Source of the DNA: a bacterium
GTDB lineage: Bacteria > Zhuqueibacterota > QNDG01 > JAFGCO01
Length of the DNA stretch: 38,397 nt
Assembly: GCA_016930535.1 (NCBI GenBank)
Contig: JAFGGN010000072.1
Coordinates: 1 to 38,397, forward strand
Reading direction: 5' to 3'
In this document: piece by piece, positions 25,420 to 33,625 of the stretch
Layout: each line of letters begins with the position of its first letter
Position numbering within the stretch: position 1 is the stretch's first letter
Program-made: the position numbers and the translations under genes
Notes under the pieces: model-generated
What the model saw: only the letters and a program-made list of their open reading frames with translations
The model's database searches: none
Told to the model about the DNA's origin: nothing

Positions 25420-26010
25420 ATGCCGCGACAAGCAAAAATCGAACGCAAAACGAATGAAACAGACATTCGTGTGGATCTCAATCTGGACGGGTCCGGAAAA
25501 TCCGTCATTAAAACGGGTCTCGGATTTCTGGACCACATGCTCAATGCACTCGCCAGGCACAGTCTGATGGACCTGAAGGTGCAGGCCAAAGGCGATCTGC
25601 ACGTGGACGATCATCACACGGTCGAGGACGTGGGCATATGCATCGGGCAGGCGCTGAACAAGGCCCTGGGCAGCAAAACAGGCATTCAACGGTTCGGATG
25701 GGCCGTCTGCCCCATGGACGAGGCATTGACCCGCGTTTCCATGGATCTGAGCGGCCGTCCGCATTTTGTATGGGAGTTCCCGATGAATCTCCTTTCCATC
25801 GGACCGTTTCAAACGGAGACCATTCCCGAATTTTTTCAGGGACTGGCCATCGGCTGCGGTATGACGCTTCATATGGACCTGATCCGCGGCCGCAACCTGC
25901 ATCATGCCCTGGAATCCATGTTCAAGAGTTTTGCCAAGGCGCTGCAGCAGGCCACGGCGGTTCAGCCCCGCGACCCGTCCGTGCCCTCCACAAAAGGGGT
26001 AATCGCATGA
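25420..26010 (+). CDS. hisB: Imidazoleglycerol-phosphate dehydratase
   Basis: HisB, 196 aa, dehydrates imidazole-glycerol phosphate to imidazole-acetol phosphate. It is monofunctional: the phosphatase domain fused to HisB in E. coli is absent. Manganese-binding motifs GFLDHMLNALARH and DDHHTVEDVGICIGQAL are intact, as is the second half MTLHMDLIRGRNLHHALESMFKSFAKAL. Histidinol-phosphate phosphatase activity must come from another gene. The HAD protein at 29541 is one possible source, without direct evidence. The stop overlaps the hisH start (ATGA). Confidence 0.96.
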   Translation: MPRQAKIERKTNETDIRVDLNLDGSGKSVIKTGLGFLDHMLNALARHSLMDLKVQAKGDLHVDDHHTVEDVGICIGQALNKALGSKTGIQRFGWAVCPMDEALTRVSMDLSGRPHFVWEFPMNLLSIGPFQTETIPEFFQGLAIGCGMTLHMDLIRGRNLHHALESMFKSFAKALQQATAVQPRDPSVPSTKGVIA

Positions 26011-26609
26011 TCGCACTCGTCGATTACGGCGCGGGGAACATTCACAGTGTTTCCAAGGCCCTGGAACAATGCGGCGGCAGCGTAAAAATCACGGACCGGG
26101 CCGCGGATATCGGGAAGGCTGAAAAAATTCTTCTTCCCGGCGTCGGCGCATTCGGACAGGCGATGGATGCGCTTGAAAATCTGAAGCTGGTTGAACCGCT
26201 GCGCGATGCGGTTCGTGAGAATAAACCTTTTCTCGGTATCTGTGTCGGGCTCCAGCTGCTCTTCGAATCCAGTGAAGAAAGTCCGGGCGTCGGGGGCCTG
26301 GCCTTGCTCGAAGGCCGGGTAAAACGGTTTCCCGCCGGTGTCAAGATACCGCATCTGGGCTGGAACGAGGTCCGTCTCGAGAAGAAATCCCCGCTCTGGG
26401 ACGGCGTTCCCGATCAGCGTTTTTTCTATTATGCAAACAGTTACTTTACGGATCCTGAGGACGCATCCGTTATTGTCGGGACAACGGATTACAATGTCCG
26501 GTTCACGTCGTCCGTTCAAAGGGACAATCTGTTCGGGTGCCAGTTTCATCCGGAAAAATCGCAGAAATGGGGACTGCGCATCCTCGAAAATTTCGTTCAT
26601 ATGTCATAG
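26007..26609 (+). CDS. hisH: Imidazole glycerol phosphate synthase, glutaminase subunit
   Basis: HisH, 200 aa, a class I glutamine amidotransferase that feeds ammonia to HisF. The start MIALVDYGAGNIHSV is standard. The nucleophile cysteine lies in LGICVGLQLLFE (usual form GICLGMQ), and the catalytic His and Glu are in CQFHPEKSQ. The frame is open much further upstream through hisB, but the ATG at 26007 overlaps the hisB stop as ATGA and matches the family N-terminus. HisH-HisA-HisF order is conserved. Confidence 0.96.
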   Translation: MIALVDYGAGNIHSVSKALEQCGGSVKITDRAADIGKAEKILLPGVGAFGQAMDALENLKLVEPLRDAVRENKPFLGICVGLQLLFESSEESPGVGGLALLEGRVKRFPAGVKIPHLGWNEVRLEKKSPLWDGVPDQRFFYYANSYFTDPEDASVIVGTTDYNVRFTSSVQRDNLFGCQFHPEKSQKWGLRILENFVHMS

Positions 26610-26659
26610 GGGAACCGGAGATCCGTCATTCACGGTACCCCATGACCAAGGGAGGAGAA

Positions 26660-27388
26660 ATGATTGTCATACCCGCCATCGACCTGCTGGACGGCAAAGT
26701 TGTGCGGCTGGCCCAGGGCAGGGAAAAATCGGCCGTGGTCTACTCGGACGATCCGCTTGAATTCGCACTCAGGTACCAGGAGGCGGGTGCCCGATGGATC
26801 CATGTCGTCAACCTGGACGGCGCATTCGGCCGTCCGGGAATGAACGATGCCGTGATCGAACGCATCACCCGGAACGTGAACGTCCCCGTGGAACTGGGCG
26901 GGGGCATACGCACGCTGGACCGGATCGAATTCTGGCTGGACCGGGGTATCGGCCGAATCGTTCTGGGATCTGTCATCGTCCATTCTCCCGAAATCGCGGA
27001 ACAGGCCATCGTAAAGCACGGCAGGGAAGCGATCGTGGCCGGCATCGATATTCACGAAGGCCAGGTCGCCATCTCCGGCTGGACGCAGAAAGCGGAAATT
27101 CATTATATCGAGCTCGCGCAGAACATGAAAAACATGGGGATATGCAGGACCATTGTCACCGATATCGCGACGGACGGCATGCTGTCCGGCCCCAATATCG
27201 ATACCATGATCGATATTGCAGGCAATACGGGCCTGGCCGTGATCGTGTCCGGTGGGGTGGGAAGCATGGAACACATACAACGGGTGGCAGATGCCGCGGA
27301 TTCCGGTATCGAAGGCGTCATTGTGGGCAAGGCCATTTATGAAAATAAAATCGATATCGCCCGGGCCATAGAACAGGTTCAAACTTAG
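26660..27388 (+). CDS. hisA: ProFAR isomerase (HisA)
   Basis: HisA, 242 aa, a (beta/alpha)8 barrel that isomerises the aminoaldose ProFAR to the ketose [23 protein letters not shown] holds the first catalytic aspartate. [13 protein letters not shown] holds the second, and [11 protein letters not shown] is a phosphate-binding loop. The start at 26660 follows GGAGG closely (4 bp). An upstream ATG at 26642 would add only six residues. The frame is open further upstream, but that would read through the end of hisH. Confidence 0.96.
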   Translation: MIVIPAIDLLDGKVVRLAQGREKSAVVYSDDPLEFALRYQEAGARWIHVVNLDGAFGRPGMNDAVIERITRNVNVPVELGGGIRTLDRIEFWLDRGIGRIVLGSVIVHSPEIAEQAIVKHGREAIVAGIDIHEGQVAISGWTQKAEIHYIELAQNMKNMGICRTIVTDIATDGMLSGPNIDTMIDIAGNTGLAVIVSGGVGSMEHIQRVADAADSGIEGVIVGKAIYENKIDIARAIEQVQT

Positions 27389-27399
27389 AAAGGGTGCCC

Positions 27400-28161
27400 A
27401 TGCTGGCAAAACGCATTATCCCATGCCTGGATGTCAAGGACGGTCGCGTGGTCAAGGGAATCAATTTTCTCAATCTCCAGGATGCCGGCGATCCGGTCAG
27501 CCAGGCTCAATTTTATGACGAGCAGGGCGCGGACGAGATCGTTTTCCTGGACATCACCGCATCATCGGACCGGCGCGACATCCTGCTCAACGTGGTCCGC
27601 CATACAGCAGAAGCGGTGTTTATTCCGTTAACCGTGGGCGGCGGCATCCGCACGGCCGAGGATGCCCGGCTGCTGCTTGAAAGCGGTGCGGACAAAATCA
27701 GCATCAATACGGCCGCAGTGAAAAATCCCGCGGTCATCTCCGAATGCGCCGAGCGGTTCGGCAGTCAGGCCACTGTCACGGCCATCGATGCGAAGCGAAC
27801 CGGGGATTCCTGGAAAGTGTACATTTACGGCGGACGGGAAGAAACGGAGCTGGACGCGGTGGAATGGGCACAGCGCGTGGAATCGCTCGGATCCGGCGAA
27901 ATACTGCTGACGAGCATGGACCGCGACGGTACCAAGGACGGTTTCGACCTGGAACTGGTCCGGACCATATCGGAGGCCGTGTCCGTACCCGTGATCGCGT
28001 CCGGGGGATGCGGCAATCTCCATCACATCTACGAAGCATTTGCCCTGGGGAAGGCCGATGCGGCGCTGGCTGCTTCCATTTTTCATTACCGGGAATACAC
28101 GATTGAGGAATGCAAAACGTATCTGAAAGAACGGAACATTCATGTACGGACACTGTCCTGA
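27400..28161 (+). CDS. hisF: Imidazole glycerol phosphate synthase, cyclase subunit
   Basis: HisF, 253 aa, the (beta/alpha)8 cyclase partner of HisH, producing imidazole-glycerol phosphate and [26 protein letters not shown] starts the barrel with the catalytic aspartate. [15 protein letters not shown] carries the second, and VTAIDAKR and VIASGGCGN are phosphate-binding regions. The ATG at 27400 has AGGG with 5-bp spacing, better than an in-frame GTG two codons upstream. A 138-bp gap with inverted repeats separates it from hisI. Confidence 0.96.
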   Translation: MLAKRIIPCLDVKDGRVVKGINFLNLQDAGDPVSQAQFYDEQGADEIVFLDITASSDRRDILLNVVRHTAEAVFIPLTVGGGIRTAEDARLLLESGADKISINTAAVKNPAVISECAERFGSQATVTAIDAKRTGDSWKVYIYGGREETELDAVEWAQRVESLGSGEILLTSMDRDGTKDGFDLELVRTISEAVSVPVIASGGCGNLHHIYEAFALGKADAALAASIFHYREYTIEECKTYLKERNIHVRTLS

Positions 28162-28199
28162 TTTCCCGTGCAACTTTGGACAACTTTCAGGCGTTTACA

Positions 28200-28262
28200 G
28201 ATAATCATTATTGCGCGGATGAGATTCCCGGACGGCGCTGTTAATCACAGGGAATGATTATC
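28200..28262. repeat. Inverted repeats in the hisF-hisI gap
   Basis: GATAATCATT (28200-28209) and AATGATTATC (28253-28262) are perfect 10-bp inverted arms. A second pair, ATTCCC (28224-28229) and GGGAAT (28250-28255), overlaps the right arm. The gap interrupts an otherwise tightly packed operon. A structured RNA or protein-binding site is possible; no T tract follows, so it is not an ordinary terminator. Confidence 0.4.
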
Positions 28263-28299
28263 ATATCTACTTAAATACACGATTCGACAAGGAGCATTG

Positions 28300-28707
28300 A
28301 TGTCCGAACCCAAATCCCTTCAGGTGGATCCTTCACTCTGGAAAGATATCAAATTCGACGAAAAGGGCCTGATTCCCGCCATTGCGCAGGAGATGTCCAC
28401 AGGCGTCGTTCTCATGCTCGCCTACATGAACAGGGAAAGTCTCGAGCAGACCATCAAAACCGGTTACGCGACCTACTGGAGCCGCTCCAGGCAGAAGCTG
28501 TGGAAAAAGGGGGAATCTTCCGGCCATGTTCAGGCCGTCAGGGGCATTCTGATCGACTGCGACCAGGATGCGCTGGTGCTCCTGATCGACCAGACCGGCC
28601 CGGCCTGTCATACCAACGAGAAATCCTGCTTCTATCGTGCGCTGGCCAAAGCCGGGGATGACGGAAATCAGACCGGATGCGGCGGCTGCGGCGGATGCTG
28701 CGGATGA
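28300..28707 (+). CDS. hisI: Phosphoribosyl-AMP cyclohydrolase with Cys/Gly tail
   Basis: HisI, 135 aa, hydrolyses the purine ring of phosphoribosyl-AMP, the third step of histidine synthesis. [32 protein letters not shown] and [28 protein letters not shown] are diagnostic. C87, C103 and C110 are the known metal-site cysteines. It is monofunctional: the pyrophosphohydrolase domain (HisE) is absent and no hisE is seen in the window. The C-terminus adds an unusual GCGGCGGCCG tail with four more cysteines (127, 130, 133, 134). AAGGAG lies 5 bp before the ATG. It is the last his gene in the window. Confidence 0.95.
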   Translation: MSEPKSLQVDPSLWKDIKFDEKGLIPAIAQEMSTGVVLMLAYMNRESLEQTIKTGYATYWSRSRQKLWKKGESSGHVQAVRGILIDCDQDALVLLIDQTGPACHTNEKSCFYRALAKAGDDGNQTGCGGCGGCCG

Positions 28708-28803
28708 ACGGTTCCGGACCGGAGAATACCCTGTTGTTTTCAATTTCCATGATAACGAATCCGGGTTTCCGGAATCGACTGAACCACGCAAAGGGCCTGA
28801 CAG

Positions 28804-29547
28804 GTGATGCGTTCTCATTTTGAAAGTTATTATGTGCATCCCAAAAACGTCCATGGCGAATTGCTCGTACTCACGGACGAGGAGGTGCATCATCTGAGCC
28901 GCGTGAAACGGCATCAGAAGGGCGACCGTATCCGGGCCGTGGATGGCCTGGGTACCGCCTATGAGGCCGAAGTGGACCGGATTTCAAAATCGAGAGCGGA
29001 GTGCCGGATCACGGAAACGCGGCGGCTTCTCGGGGAACCCGCCGGGGAACTGACGCTGGTCCAGGCCATGATCAAGGGGGACCGGTTCGACTGGGTCATC
29101 GAGAAATGCGTGGAAATCGGCGTGAAGCGCATCATTCCCCTGATCACGGAAAACACGATCGTCAAAGCCGGATCCGGAAAAATCAACCGCTGGAGGCGGG
29201 TGGCCCTGGGCGCCATGAAGCAGTGCGGCCGGAGCGTGCTGCCGGAAATCGCCGAACCGAGAACCCTGAAACAGACGGTCACGCTGGGTGCGGACTGCCA
29301 GGTCCGGCTCATCGCACATGGTTCGGAAGGCAGCCGGACCGTCCGTATCCCGGAAGAACCGGCCGTACGCTCCCCGAAAGCCATCTGCATCGTCGGCCCC
29401 GAAGGCGGCTTCACGGACGATGAAATCCGGATGGCCGCAGACAACGGATTCACGCCCGTATCCCTGGGCCCGCGGCGCCTCAGGGCGGAAACCGCGGGCA
29501 TCGTGCTCACGACCATGGTCCTGTCTCAATGGGGAGAATTATGCTGA
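28804..29547 (+). CDS. rsmE: 16S rRNA (uracil1498-N3)-methyltransferase
   Basis: RsmE, 247 aa, methylates N3 of U1498 in 16S rRNA using S-adenosylmethionine. It has the N-terminal PUA-like domain (HLSRVKRHQKGDRIRAVDG) and the SPOUT knotted C-terminal domain with ALGAMKQCGRSVLPEI, IVGPEGGFTDDEI and LGPRRLRAETAGIV. The start is GTG 28804 or ATG 28807; both lack a strong SD. It follows hisI by 96 bp without a clear terminator, so read-through from the his operon is possible. Its stop overlaps the next gene by 7 bp. Confidence 0.94.
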   Translation: MMRSHFESYYVHPKNVHGELLVLTDEEVHHLSRVKRHQKGDRIRAVDGLGTAYEAEVDRISKSRAECRITETRRLLGEPAGELTLVQAMIKGDRFDWVIEKCVEIGVKRIIPLITENTIVKAGSGKINRWRRVALGAMKQCGRSVLPEIAEPRTLKQTVTLGADCQVRLIAHGSEGSRTVRIPEEPAVRSPKAICIVGPEGGFTDDEIRMAADNGFTPVSLGPRRLRAETAGIVLTTMVLSQWGELC

Positions 29548-30188
29548 AGGCCATTCTCTGGGACAACGACGGTGTGCTGGTGGATACGGAAACACTGTAT
29601 TACAGGGCCAACCGGGAAACGCTCGCGGAAATCGGAATCGAACTGACCGAGGAACAGTATCTCAGCATTTCACTCGACCAGGGGCAGAGCGTCGTGAACC
29701 TGGCCCGTTACAGGGGTTGTACGGATGAACAGATCTCGGATCTCCGGCAAAAAAGGGATCTCCGTTACATCGGACTCCTGAAGCAGGGCGTACGTGTGTT
29801 CCCGGGCGTGGAGGAAACCCTTCGGTTCTTTCACGGCAAAATTGCCATGGGGCTCGTGACGAGCTCACCCCGGCCCTATTTCGATGTCATTCACAGGCAG
29901 ACCGGATTTCTGCCCTTTTTCAACCTTATCCTGACCCGCGAAGACTACGAAAAGGCCAAACCGGATCCCGAACCCTACCTGAAGGCGCTCGAAAGATCCG
30001 GCCTCGAACCCGGTGAATGTGTGGTAATCGAGGACACAAAAAGGGGACTCGAAGCGAGCAGGGCTGCGGGTATTCCGTGCATCATCATCCCGAACAGTTA
30101 TACCAGGCATCAGGGTTTTTCAGGCGCCTGGCACGTGATTTCAGATATCCGGAAGCTGCCCTCCCTTATCGGGCCGCCTTCGACCTGA
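29541..30188 (+). CDS. HAD-superfamily hydrolase (phosphoglycolate/beta-PGM-like)
   Basis: Haloacid-dehalogenase phosphatase of 215 aa. Motif I is LWDNDGVLVDTE (nucleophile Asp), motif II is in LVTSSP, motif III is the lysine in KAKPDPEPYLKAL, and motif IV is VVIEDTKRGLEASRAAG. The helical cap between residues 16 and about 85 classifies it with the beta-phosphoglucomutase/phosphoglycolate phosphatase group. The true substrate is unknown. A histidinol-phosphate phosphatase role is conceivable because the his operon lacks one, but typical HisN/HisB phosphatases differ in cap type. ATG 29541 with GGGGAG upstream overlaps rsmE by 7 bp. Confidence 0.88.
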   Translation: MLKAILWDNDGVLVDTETLYYRANRETLAEIGIELTEEQYLSISLDQGQSVVNLARYRGCTDEQISDLRQKRDLRYIGLLKQGVRVFPGVEETLRFFHGKIAMGLVTSSPRPYFDVIHRQTGFLPFFNLILTREDYEKAKPDPEPYLKALERSGLEPGECVVIEDTKRGLEASRAAGIPCIIIPNSYTRHQGFSGAWHVISDIRKLPSLIGPPST

Positions 30189-30259
30189 TTGGAGCTCCCC
30201 GCGGCAGGCGACGGGGAATGCGCCCGCTGTTCAGATTCACCCGAAATGGAGGCATGACT

Positions 30260-31255
30260 ATGAATATTCTGTTCATTGGCGGTACAGGCATCATCAGTTC
30301 CGCATGCACCCGGCTGGCTGCGGAACAGGGCTTCAACCTGACGCTCCTGAACCGGGGGAAATCGGACCGGATGATTCCGCCGGGCGTGGAGGTGATTCAC
30401 GGGGACATGTCGGATGAAGAACAGATCAGGGCGCTTCTGAAAGACCGGTCGTTCGATGCGGTGGCGGACTGGATCGCGTTTACACCGGATCAGGCGGCCC
30501 GTGACATCCGGCTTTTCGGGGGCCGGACCGGCCAGTACATTTTTATCAGTTCGGCATCCGCCTATCAGACGCCGCCGCTCTGCCTGCCGGTGACCGAATC
30601 CACACCTTTGTGTAATCCATTCTGGCAATATTCCCGTGACAAAATCGCATGCGAGGAACTGCTGATAACCGCGTACCGTGAAACCGGTTTCCCGGTCACG
30701 ATCGTCCGACCATCCCATACCTATGACGAAAGAACACTTCCCTTTCATTATCAGTACACGGTCGTGGACCGGATGCGCCGGGGGAAGCCGGTCATCATTC
30801 ACGGGGACGGCACCTCTTTGTGGACCCTGACCCATCACCGGGATTTTGCAAAAGGCTTCACCGGCCTGCTCGGCCACCCGCAGGCAACCGGACAGGCGTT
30901 TCACATCACGTCCGATGAAAGCCTGACCTGGAACCAGATCTACCGAACCGTGGCCGAGGCTGCCGGGGCCGGTCTTGATCCGGTGCACATTCCCTCGGAC
31001 CTGCTCGCGGCATGGGATGGCGAATACGGCCCGAATCTGCTGGGCGACAAATCACACAGCATGATTTTCGACAACAGCAAAATCAAACGGCTCGTCCCCG
31101 GGTTTCAATGCGTTATCCCGTTTCATCAGGGCGCCCGTGAAATCATGACCTGGCTCGACGCCCATCCGGAAAAAAGACGCACGGATCCGGCTGCGGATGA
31201 AAGAATGGATCAAATCATACGGGCCTTCGAACGGGCCCGGCCGGTGTCCGCATGA
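30260..31255 (+). CDS. Atypical SDR NAD-dependent epimerase/dehydratase family protein
   Basis: Rossmann-fold protein of 331 aa from the short-chain dehydrogenase superfamily. The nucleotide motif is ILFIGGTGIISS, and YSRDK (about residue 136) is a plausible catalytic YxxxK. FISSASAYQTPP and VTIVRPSHTYDERTLPF are typical of the CSP41-like/atypical SDR branch. Many members bind NAD(P) and have no known reaction, so the substrate is open. The ATG at 30260 has GGAGG at 7-bp spacing, better than 30254. It overlaps the following DUF454 gene as ATGA. Confidence 0.85.
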   Translation: MNILFIGGTGIISSACTRLAAEQGFNLTLLNRGKSDRMIPPGVEVIHGDMSDEEQIRALLKDRSFDAVADWIAFTPDQAARDIRLFGGRTGQYIFISSASAYQTPPLCLPVTESTPLCNPFWQYSRDKIACEELLITAYRETGFPVTIVRPSHTYDERTLPFHYQYTVVDRMRRGKPVIIHGDGTSLWTLTHHRDFAKGFTGLLGHPQATGQAFHITSDESLTWNQIYRTVAEAAGAGLDPVHIPSDLLAAWDGEYGPNLLGDKSHSMIFDNSKIKRLVPGFQCVIPFHQGAREIMTWLDAHPEKRRTDPAADERMDQIIRAFERARPVSA

Positions 31256-31662
31256 CCGTTTCAAAACCCTATGTCACGCCGTGGCTCCGCATCGTACTGC
31301 TCATCGCAGGATTCGTATCCCTGGTTCTGGGCATTATCGCGCTCCTGGTTCCGATCGTTCCGACCACGCCATTTCTCCTGGTCGCTGCCGCCTGCTTTTT
31401 CCGCAGTTCGCAGAAATTCTACGACCGGCTTCTGTCGAGTCCCTATTTCGGACCGAAAATCCGGGATTACCGTGAAGGCCGCGGGATCCCCCTGCGCACC
31501 AGGCTCACCATGATATTCGTGTTCTGGATCGCGCTCGGCACCTCAACCTGCCTGTTTGTCAAATCGCATCAAATACAGCTTGTATTGCTCGCCGCAGCAC
31601 TTCTTGTGGCCTTTCTGATTCTGAGAATACGGGGAGATGCTGAAGGAAATTCTCTGGAATAG
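31252..31662 (+). CDS. DUF454/YbaN family inner-membrane protein
   Basis: Membrane protein of 136 aa. The DUF454 signature GFVSLVLGIIALLVPIVPTTPFLLVAAACFFRSSQKFYDRLL is clear. Three or four hydrophobic helices are predicted (about 12-34, 36-52, 83-100, 103-122). A central cytoplasmic patch, YFGPKIRDYREGRGIPLRTR, is conserved in the family. The function is unknown. ATGA overlap with the upstream SDR gene shows co-transcription. It is the last gene of this plus-strand block and converges on the NDP kinase-like gene. Confidence 0.9.
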   Translation: MTVSKPYVTPWLRIVLLIAGFVSLVLGIIALLVPIVPTTPFLLVAAACFFRSSQKFYDRLLSSPYFGPKIRDYREGRGIPLRTRLTMIFVFWIALGTSTCLFVKSHQIQLVLLAAALLVAFLILRIRGDAEGNSLE

Positions 31663-31715
31663 GCCGGAAACGCATACGCATCGTTGCATGCTCCCAATAT
31701 CCTGCCAAAGCAAAC

Positions 31716-31777
31716 AGTGTACACTATAGATGAGTCTATAGACTCATTTGTCGGGGGATTCACCTGATATATTCAGG
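31716..31777. repeat. Cluster of palindromes between convergent genes
   Basis: The 209-bp gap holds AGTGTACACT (31716-31725, perfect 10-bp palindrome), ATGAGTCTATAGACTCAT (31730-31747, perfect 18-bp palindrome) and a CCTGA/TCAGG hairpin (31763-31777). Since the flanking genes converge, a weak bidirectional terminator is plausible, although T tracts are poor. A protein-binding operator is the alternative. Confidence 0.5.
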
Positions 31778-31871
31778 ATGGTTTGTTATGGAATCCGGCT
31801 TTGCCATGTTCACAGCAGATTCGCTGCAGGGATCACTGATTCTGAACTCATCTTACCCGCACGGAACCGGG

Positions 31872-32612
31872 CTAATCCACATCCTCGTTAATCAGATATT
31901 TTGCAGCGACTGCCTGGAGGTGCGTACCGGAGGGCCGGCCCGCATGGACCGCATGCAGGGCATCAAGATCCGTGGCCCAGGCCGTATCACCGGGCGCGAG
32001 GAGGCACACGGAACCAGGCTCATGTTTGATATACAGCCGGCCGTCTTTGTAATAAAAATGTTCCTCGCTCGCCCGTGTTTCGTAAATCCGCATGGAAGGC
32101 GGAATGTCATTGGGCTTGAACCAGAGTTTGATTTCCCTGTCTGCCTCTTCGCTGGTCGCCGATGCATGGATCAGGTTGTCCAGACGTTCTCCGATAATCT
32201 TTCCCAATCCGTCACGGACCGGTACAATGGCTCCCATGGACCGGATACTGCCCGGCAGTTTTTCACGGGCCACATTCGGATCCGTGGGCCCGGCAATGGC
32301 CCGGACATGGCGAATCGCCTCATTGCCCTGAAATACCAGGGCGATCACACGGCGCTTCCACGCTTCATCCGGATAATGGGCCACACCGGTCAGATACTCG
32401 ATCAGCGCATTGAAAAAGGGCTTTTCCCGGTGCTCCGCATAATGGGCCTCTGCCAGCATACGGCTTACGCAGACAATCTTGGCTCCAGCGAACCGGAGAC
32501 CGGAATGAAACTCGGACAACTGTGAAAGCACATACCCGGTCATGGAATTTTTAAGCGCATCCGGTTTGATCAAAACGAGTGTCTGTTCAAGTTTGTTCGC
32601 GCCTGCCGTCAT
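31872..32612 (-). CDS. Nucleoside-diphosphate-kinase-like protein, enlarged
   Basis: Protein of 246 aa containing an NDP kinase fold. TLVLIKPDALKNSMTG (K16) starts it, and NLIHASATSEEADREIKLWF carries the phosphohistidine H149, matching the NHGSDS-type motif. Standard Ndk is about 140-150 aa. Here there is an insertion before the histidine (MGAIVPVRDGLGKIIGERLD) and a C-terminal domain of about 75 residues with no recognised motif. Catalysis (gamma-phosphate transfer from NTP to NDP) is likely but not certain, since HASAT differs from HGSDS. AGGAAGG lies 5 bp before the ATG. The gene stands alone on the minus strand. Confidence 0.82.
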   Translation of the reverse strand: MTAGANKLEQTLVLIKPDALKNSMTGYVLSQLSEFHSGLRFAGAKIVCVSRMLAEAHYAEHREKPFFNALIEYLTGVAHYPDEAWKRRVIALVFQGNEAIRHVRAIAGPTDPNVAREKLPGSIRSMGAIVPVRDGLGKIIGERLDNLIHASATSEEADREIKLWFKPNDIPPSMRIYETRASEEHFYYKDGRLYIKHEPGSVCLLAPGDTAWATDLDALHAVHAGRPSGTHLQAVAAKYLINEDVD

Positions 32613-32664
32613 ATCAACCTTCCTCTCTCCCCGTTCGTCGCTGGAAACCGGCCTTATTCAGACG

Positions 32665-32701
32665 AATTTACATGAAAACCGTGAGTAACTCAAGCGGTTT
32701 T
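32665..32701 (-). promoter_or_regulatory. Overlapping hairpin and candidate ndk promoter
   Basis: TTGAGT (32693-32688) and TAAATT (32670-32665), 17 bp apart on the minus strand, could drive the NDP-kinase-like gene. The same DNA forms a hairpin, AAAACCG (32675-32681) with CGGTTTT (32695-32701) plus an inner TGAG/CTCA, that could end transcription from the upstream ATL gene. The two readings overlap. The rest of the 32613-32836 gap shows nothing clear. Confidence 0.3.
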
Positions 32702-32836
32702 TAATGGAAAATGACGCCGATCCAGAGGACGATGAACGGCATTGCCGGGCATCACATGGTGCATGCGGCCAGAACAGCCGTGGCTTGATTTAACTGCGCC
32801 GGAACAGGAATACGCCCTGGTTTGCTAAAACAAATC

Positions 32837-33163
32837 TCACGGACGATACACGTAGCGGTCAAGTGCAACCCTGCCCCTCGCATCGAACACAATGCCCTCG
32901 GATTCCAGAAGCATCCGCTGTGTCAGGCTGGAATCGGGATCCGGCAGCAGACTGATCTCGCCTTTCGCATTGATGATGCGGTGCCAGGGCACATCCATGG
33001 TTTCAGGCAGGGCATGCAGCGCGTACCCCACCAGTCTCGCCTGTCCCGGCATCCCGGCCATTTTTGCAATCTGTCCGTACGTGGCCACCCTGCCCCGGGG
33101 AACCCGGCGAACCGCTTCGTATATTCTTGCATGGGTGGATGTATAGTCAGGTTCTTCGTTCAT
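32837..33163 (-). CDS. Alkyltransferase-like protein (ATL), DNA repair
   Basis: Protein of 108 aa with the DNA-binding fold of O6-alkylguanine-DNA alkyltransferase. RGRVATYGQIAKMAGMPGQARLVGYAL is the helix-turn-helix with its arginine finger (R43). The active-site PCHR is PWHR (W60), so the accepting cysteine is replaced by tryptophan. That change defines ATL proteins. They cannot dealkylate DNA but bind O6-alkylguanine and hand it to nucleotide excision repair. Length and lack of the N-terminal Ada-like domain fit the family. It is a single minus-strand gene just downstream of repeat copy 3, which reaches almost to its start. Confidence 0.93.
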   Translation of the reverse strand: MNEEPDYTSTHARIYEAVRRVPRGRVATYGQIAKMAGMPGQARLVGYALHALPETMDVPWHRIINAKGEISLLPDPDSSLTQRMLLESEGIVFDARGRVALDRYVYRP

Positions 33164-33184
33164 TTATTTCTTCAAGTTTATAAC

Positions 33185-33490
33185 AGAAGACCGCGGACCG
33201 TGGACGGCCAGGCTGGCCGTCTATGCGGCGGAGAAACGGTGAAGCGGTGAACCGGGGATGGCAATCACTGATCGCGGACGACTGACCGCTTGACAGGGAC
33301 AGCCAGGAAGGCCGTGCGGCATTTAAAACTCTGCGACCTCTGCGCCTCTCTGCGGTTTTCTTGATCTGTTTCTCCGTCTCTCCGTTTCTCACTTCACCAT
33401 TTCACGGACCGACCCAATGACCCAATGACCCAACGACCCAATGACCCAACGACCCAATGACCCAATGACCCAATGACCCAATGACCCTAA
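33185..33490 (+). repeat. Modular word-repeat element, copy 3
   Basis: Occupies most of the 462-bp gap between ATL and the CdsA-like gene. Order: GACCGC words (33187-33206), CGGAGAAA/CGGTGAAG words of period 8 (33229-33256), GACCGC words again (33273-33290), CTCTGCG words of period about 9 (33327-33357), pyrimidine TCTCCGTTTC words (33368-33405), then the GACCCAAT array. CTGGCCGTC (33213-33221) and AGGCCGTGC (33309-33317) are extra words not seen in copies 1 and 2. The purine words and pyrimidine words are mutually complementary. The remainder (33491-33625) is the promoter region of the next gene. Confidence 0.75.
33411..33490 (+). repeat. Tandem array of the 8-bp unit GACCCAAT
   Basis: Nine consecutive 8-bp units, seven GACCCAAT and two GACCCAAC, followed by a diverged GACCCTAA. 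This is the cleanest tandem module of the word-repeat elements; the same word occurs as two or three degenerate units at 12745-12770. Confidence 0.9.
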
Positions 33491-33529
33491 ATTTACCTCC
33501 CCGAATCCGCGAAATCAACGGAATTTTAT

Positions 33530-33558
33530 TTGCTTTTTAAAGGCGTATTTTGTAAACT
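33530..33558 (+). promoter_or_regulatory. Candidate promoter of the lipid cassette
   Basis: TTGCTT (33530-33535) and TAAACT (33553-33558) with 17-bp spacing, about 68 bp before the first cassette gene and just past repeat copy 3. The match is moderate. A TTGACA at 33603-33608 is too close to the start codon to serve. Confidence 0.35.
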
Positions 33559-33625
33559 CCGGTTACAACCAGCATAATCCATTGTCCCAAAATTCAGTTC
33601 ATTTGACAAAATCCGTGGAGCGGTT

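Noticed and set aside
25638..26006. Extended N-terminus for HisH
   Set aside because: This would read through hisB in another frame; the ATGA start at 26007 matches the family N-terminus.
33411..33490. Possible CRISPR array
   Set aside because: The unit is 8 bp with no spacers; it is a simple tandem repeat and no cas genes are near.
33603..33608. TTGACA as -35 of the lipid cassette
   Set aside because: Its -10 would fall at the start codon at 33626; the upstream pair at 33530-33558 fits better.
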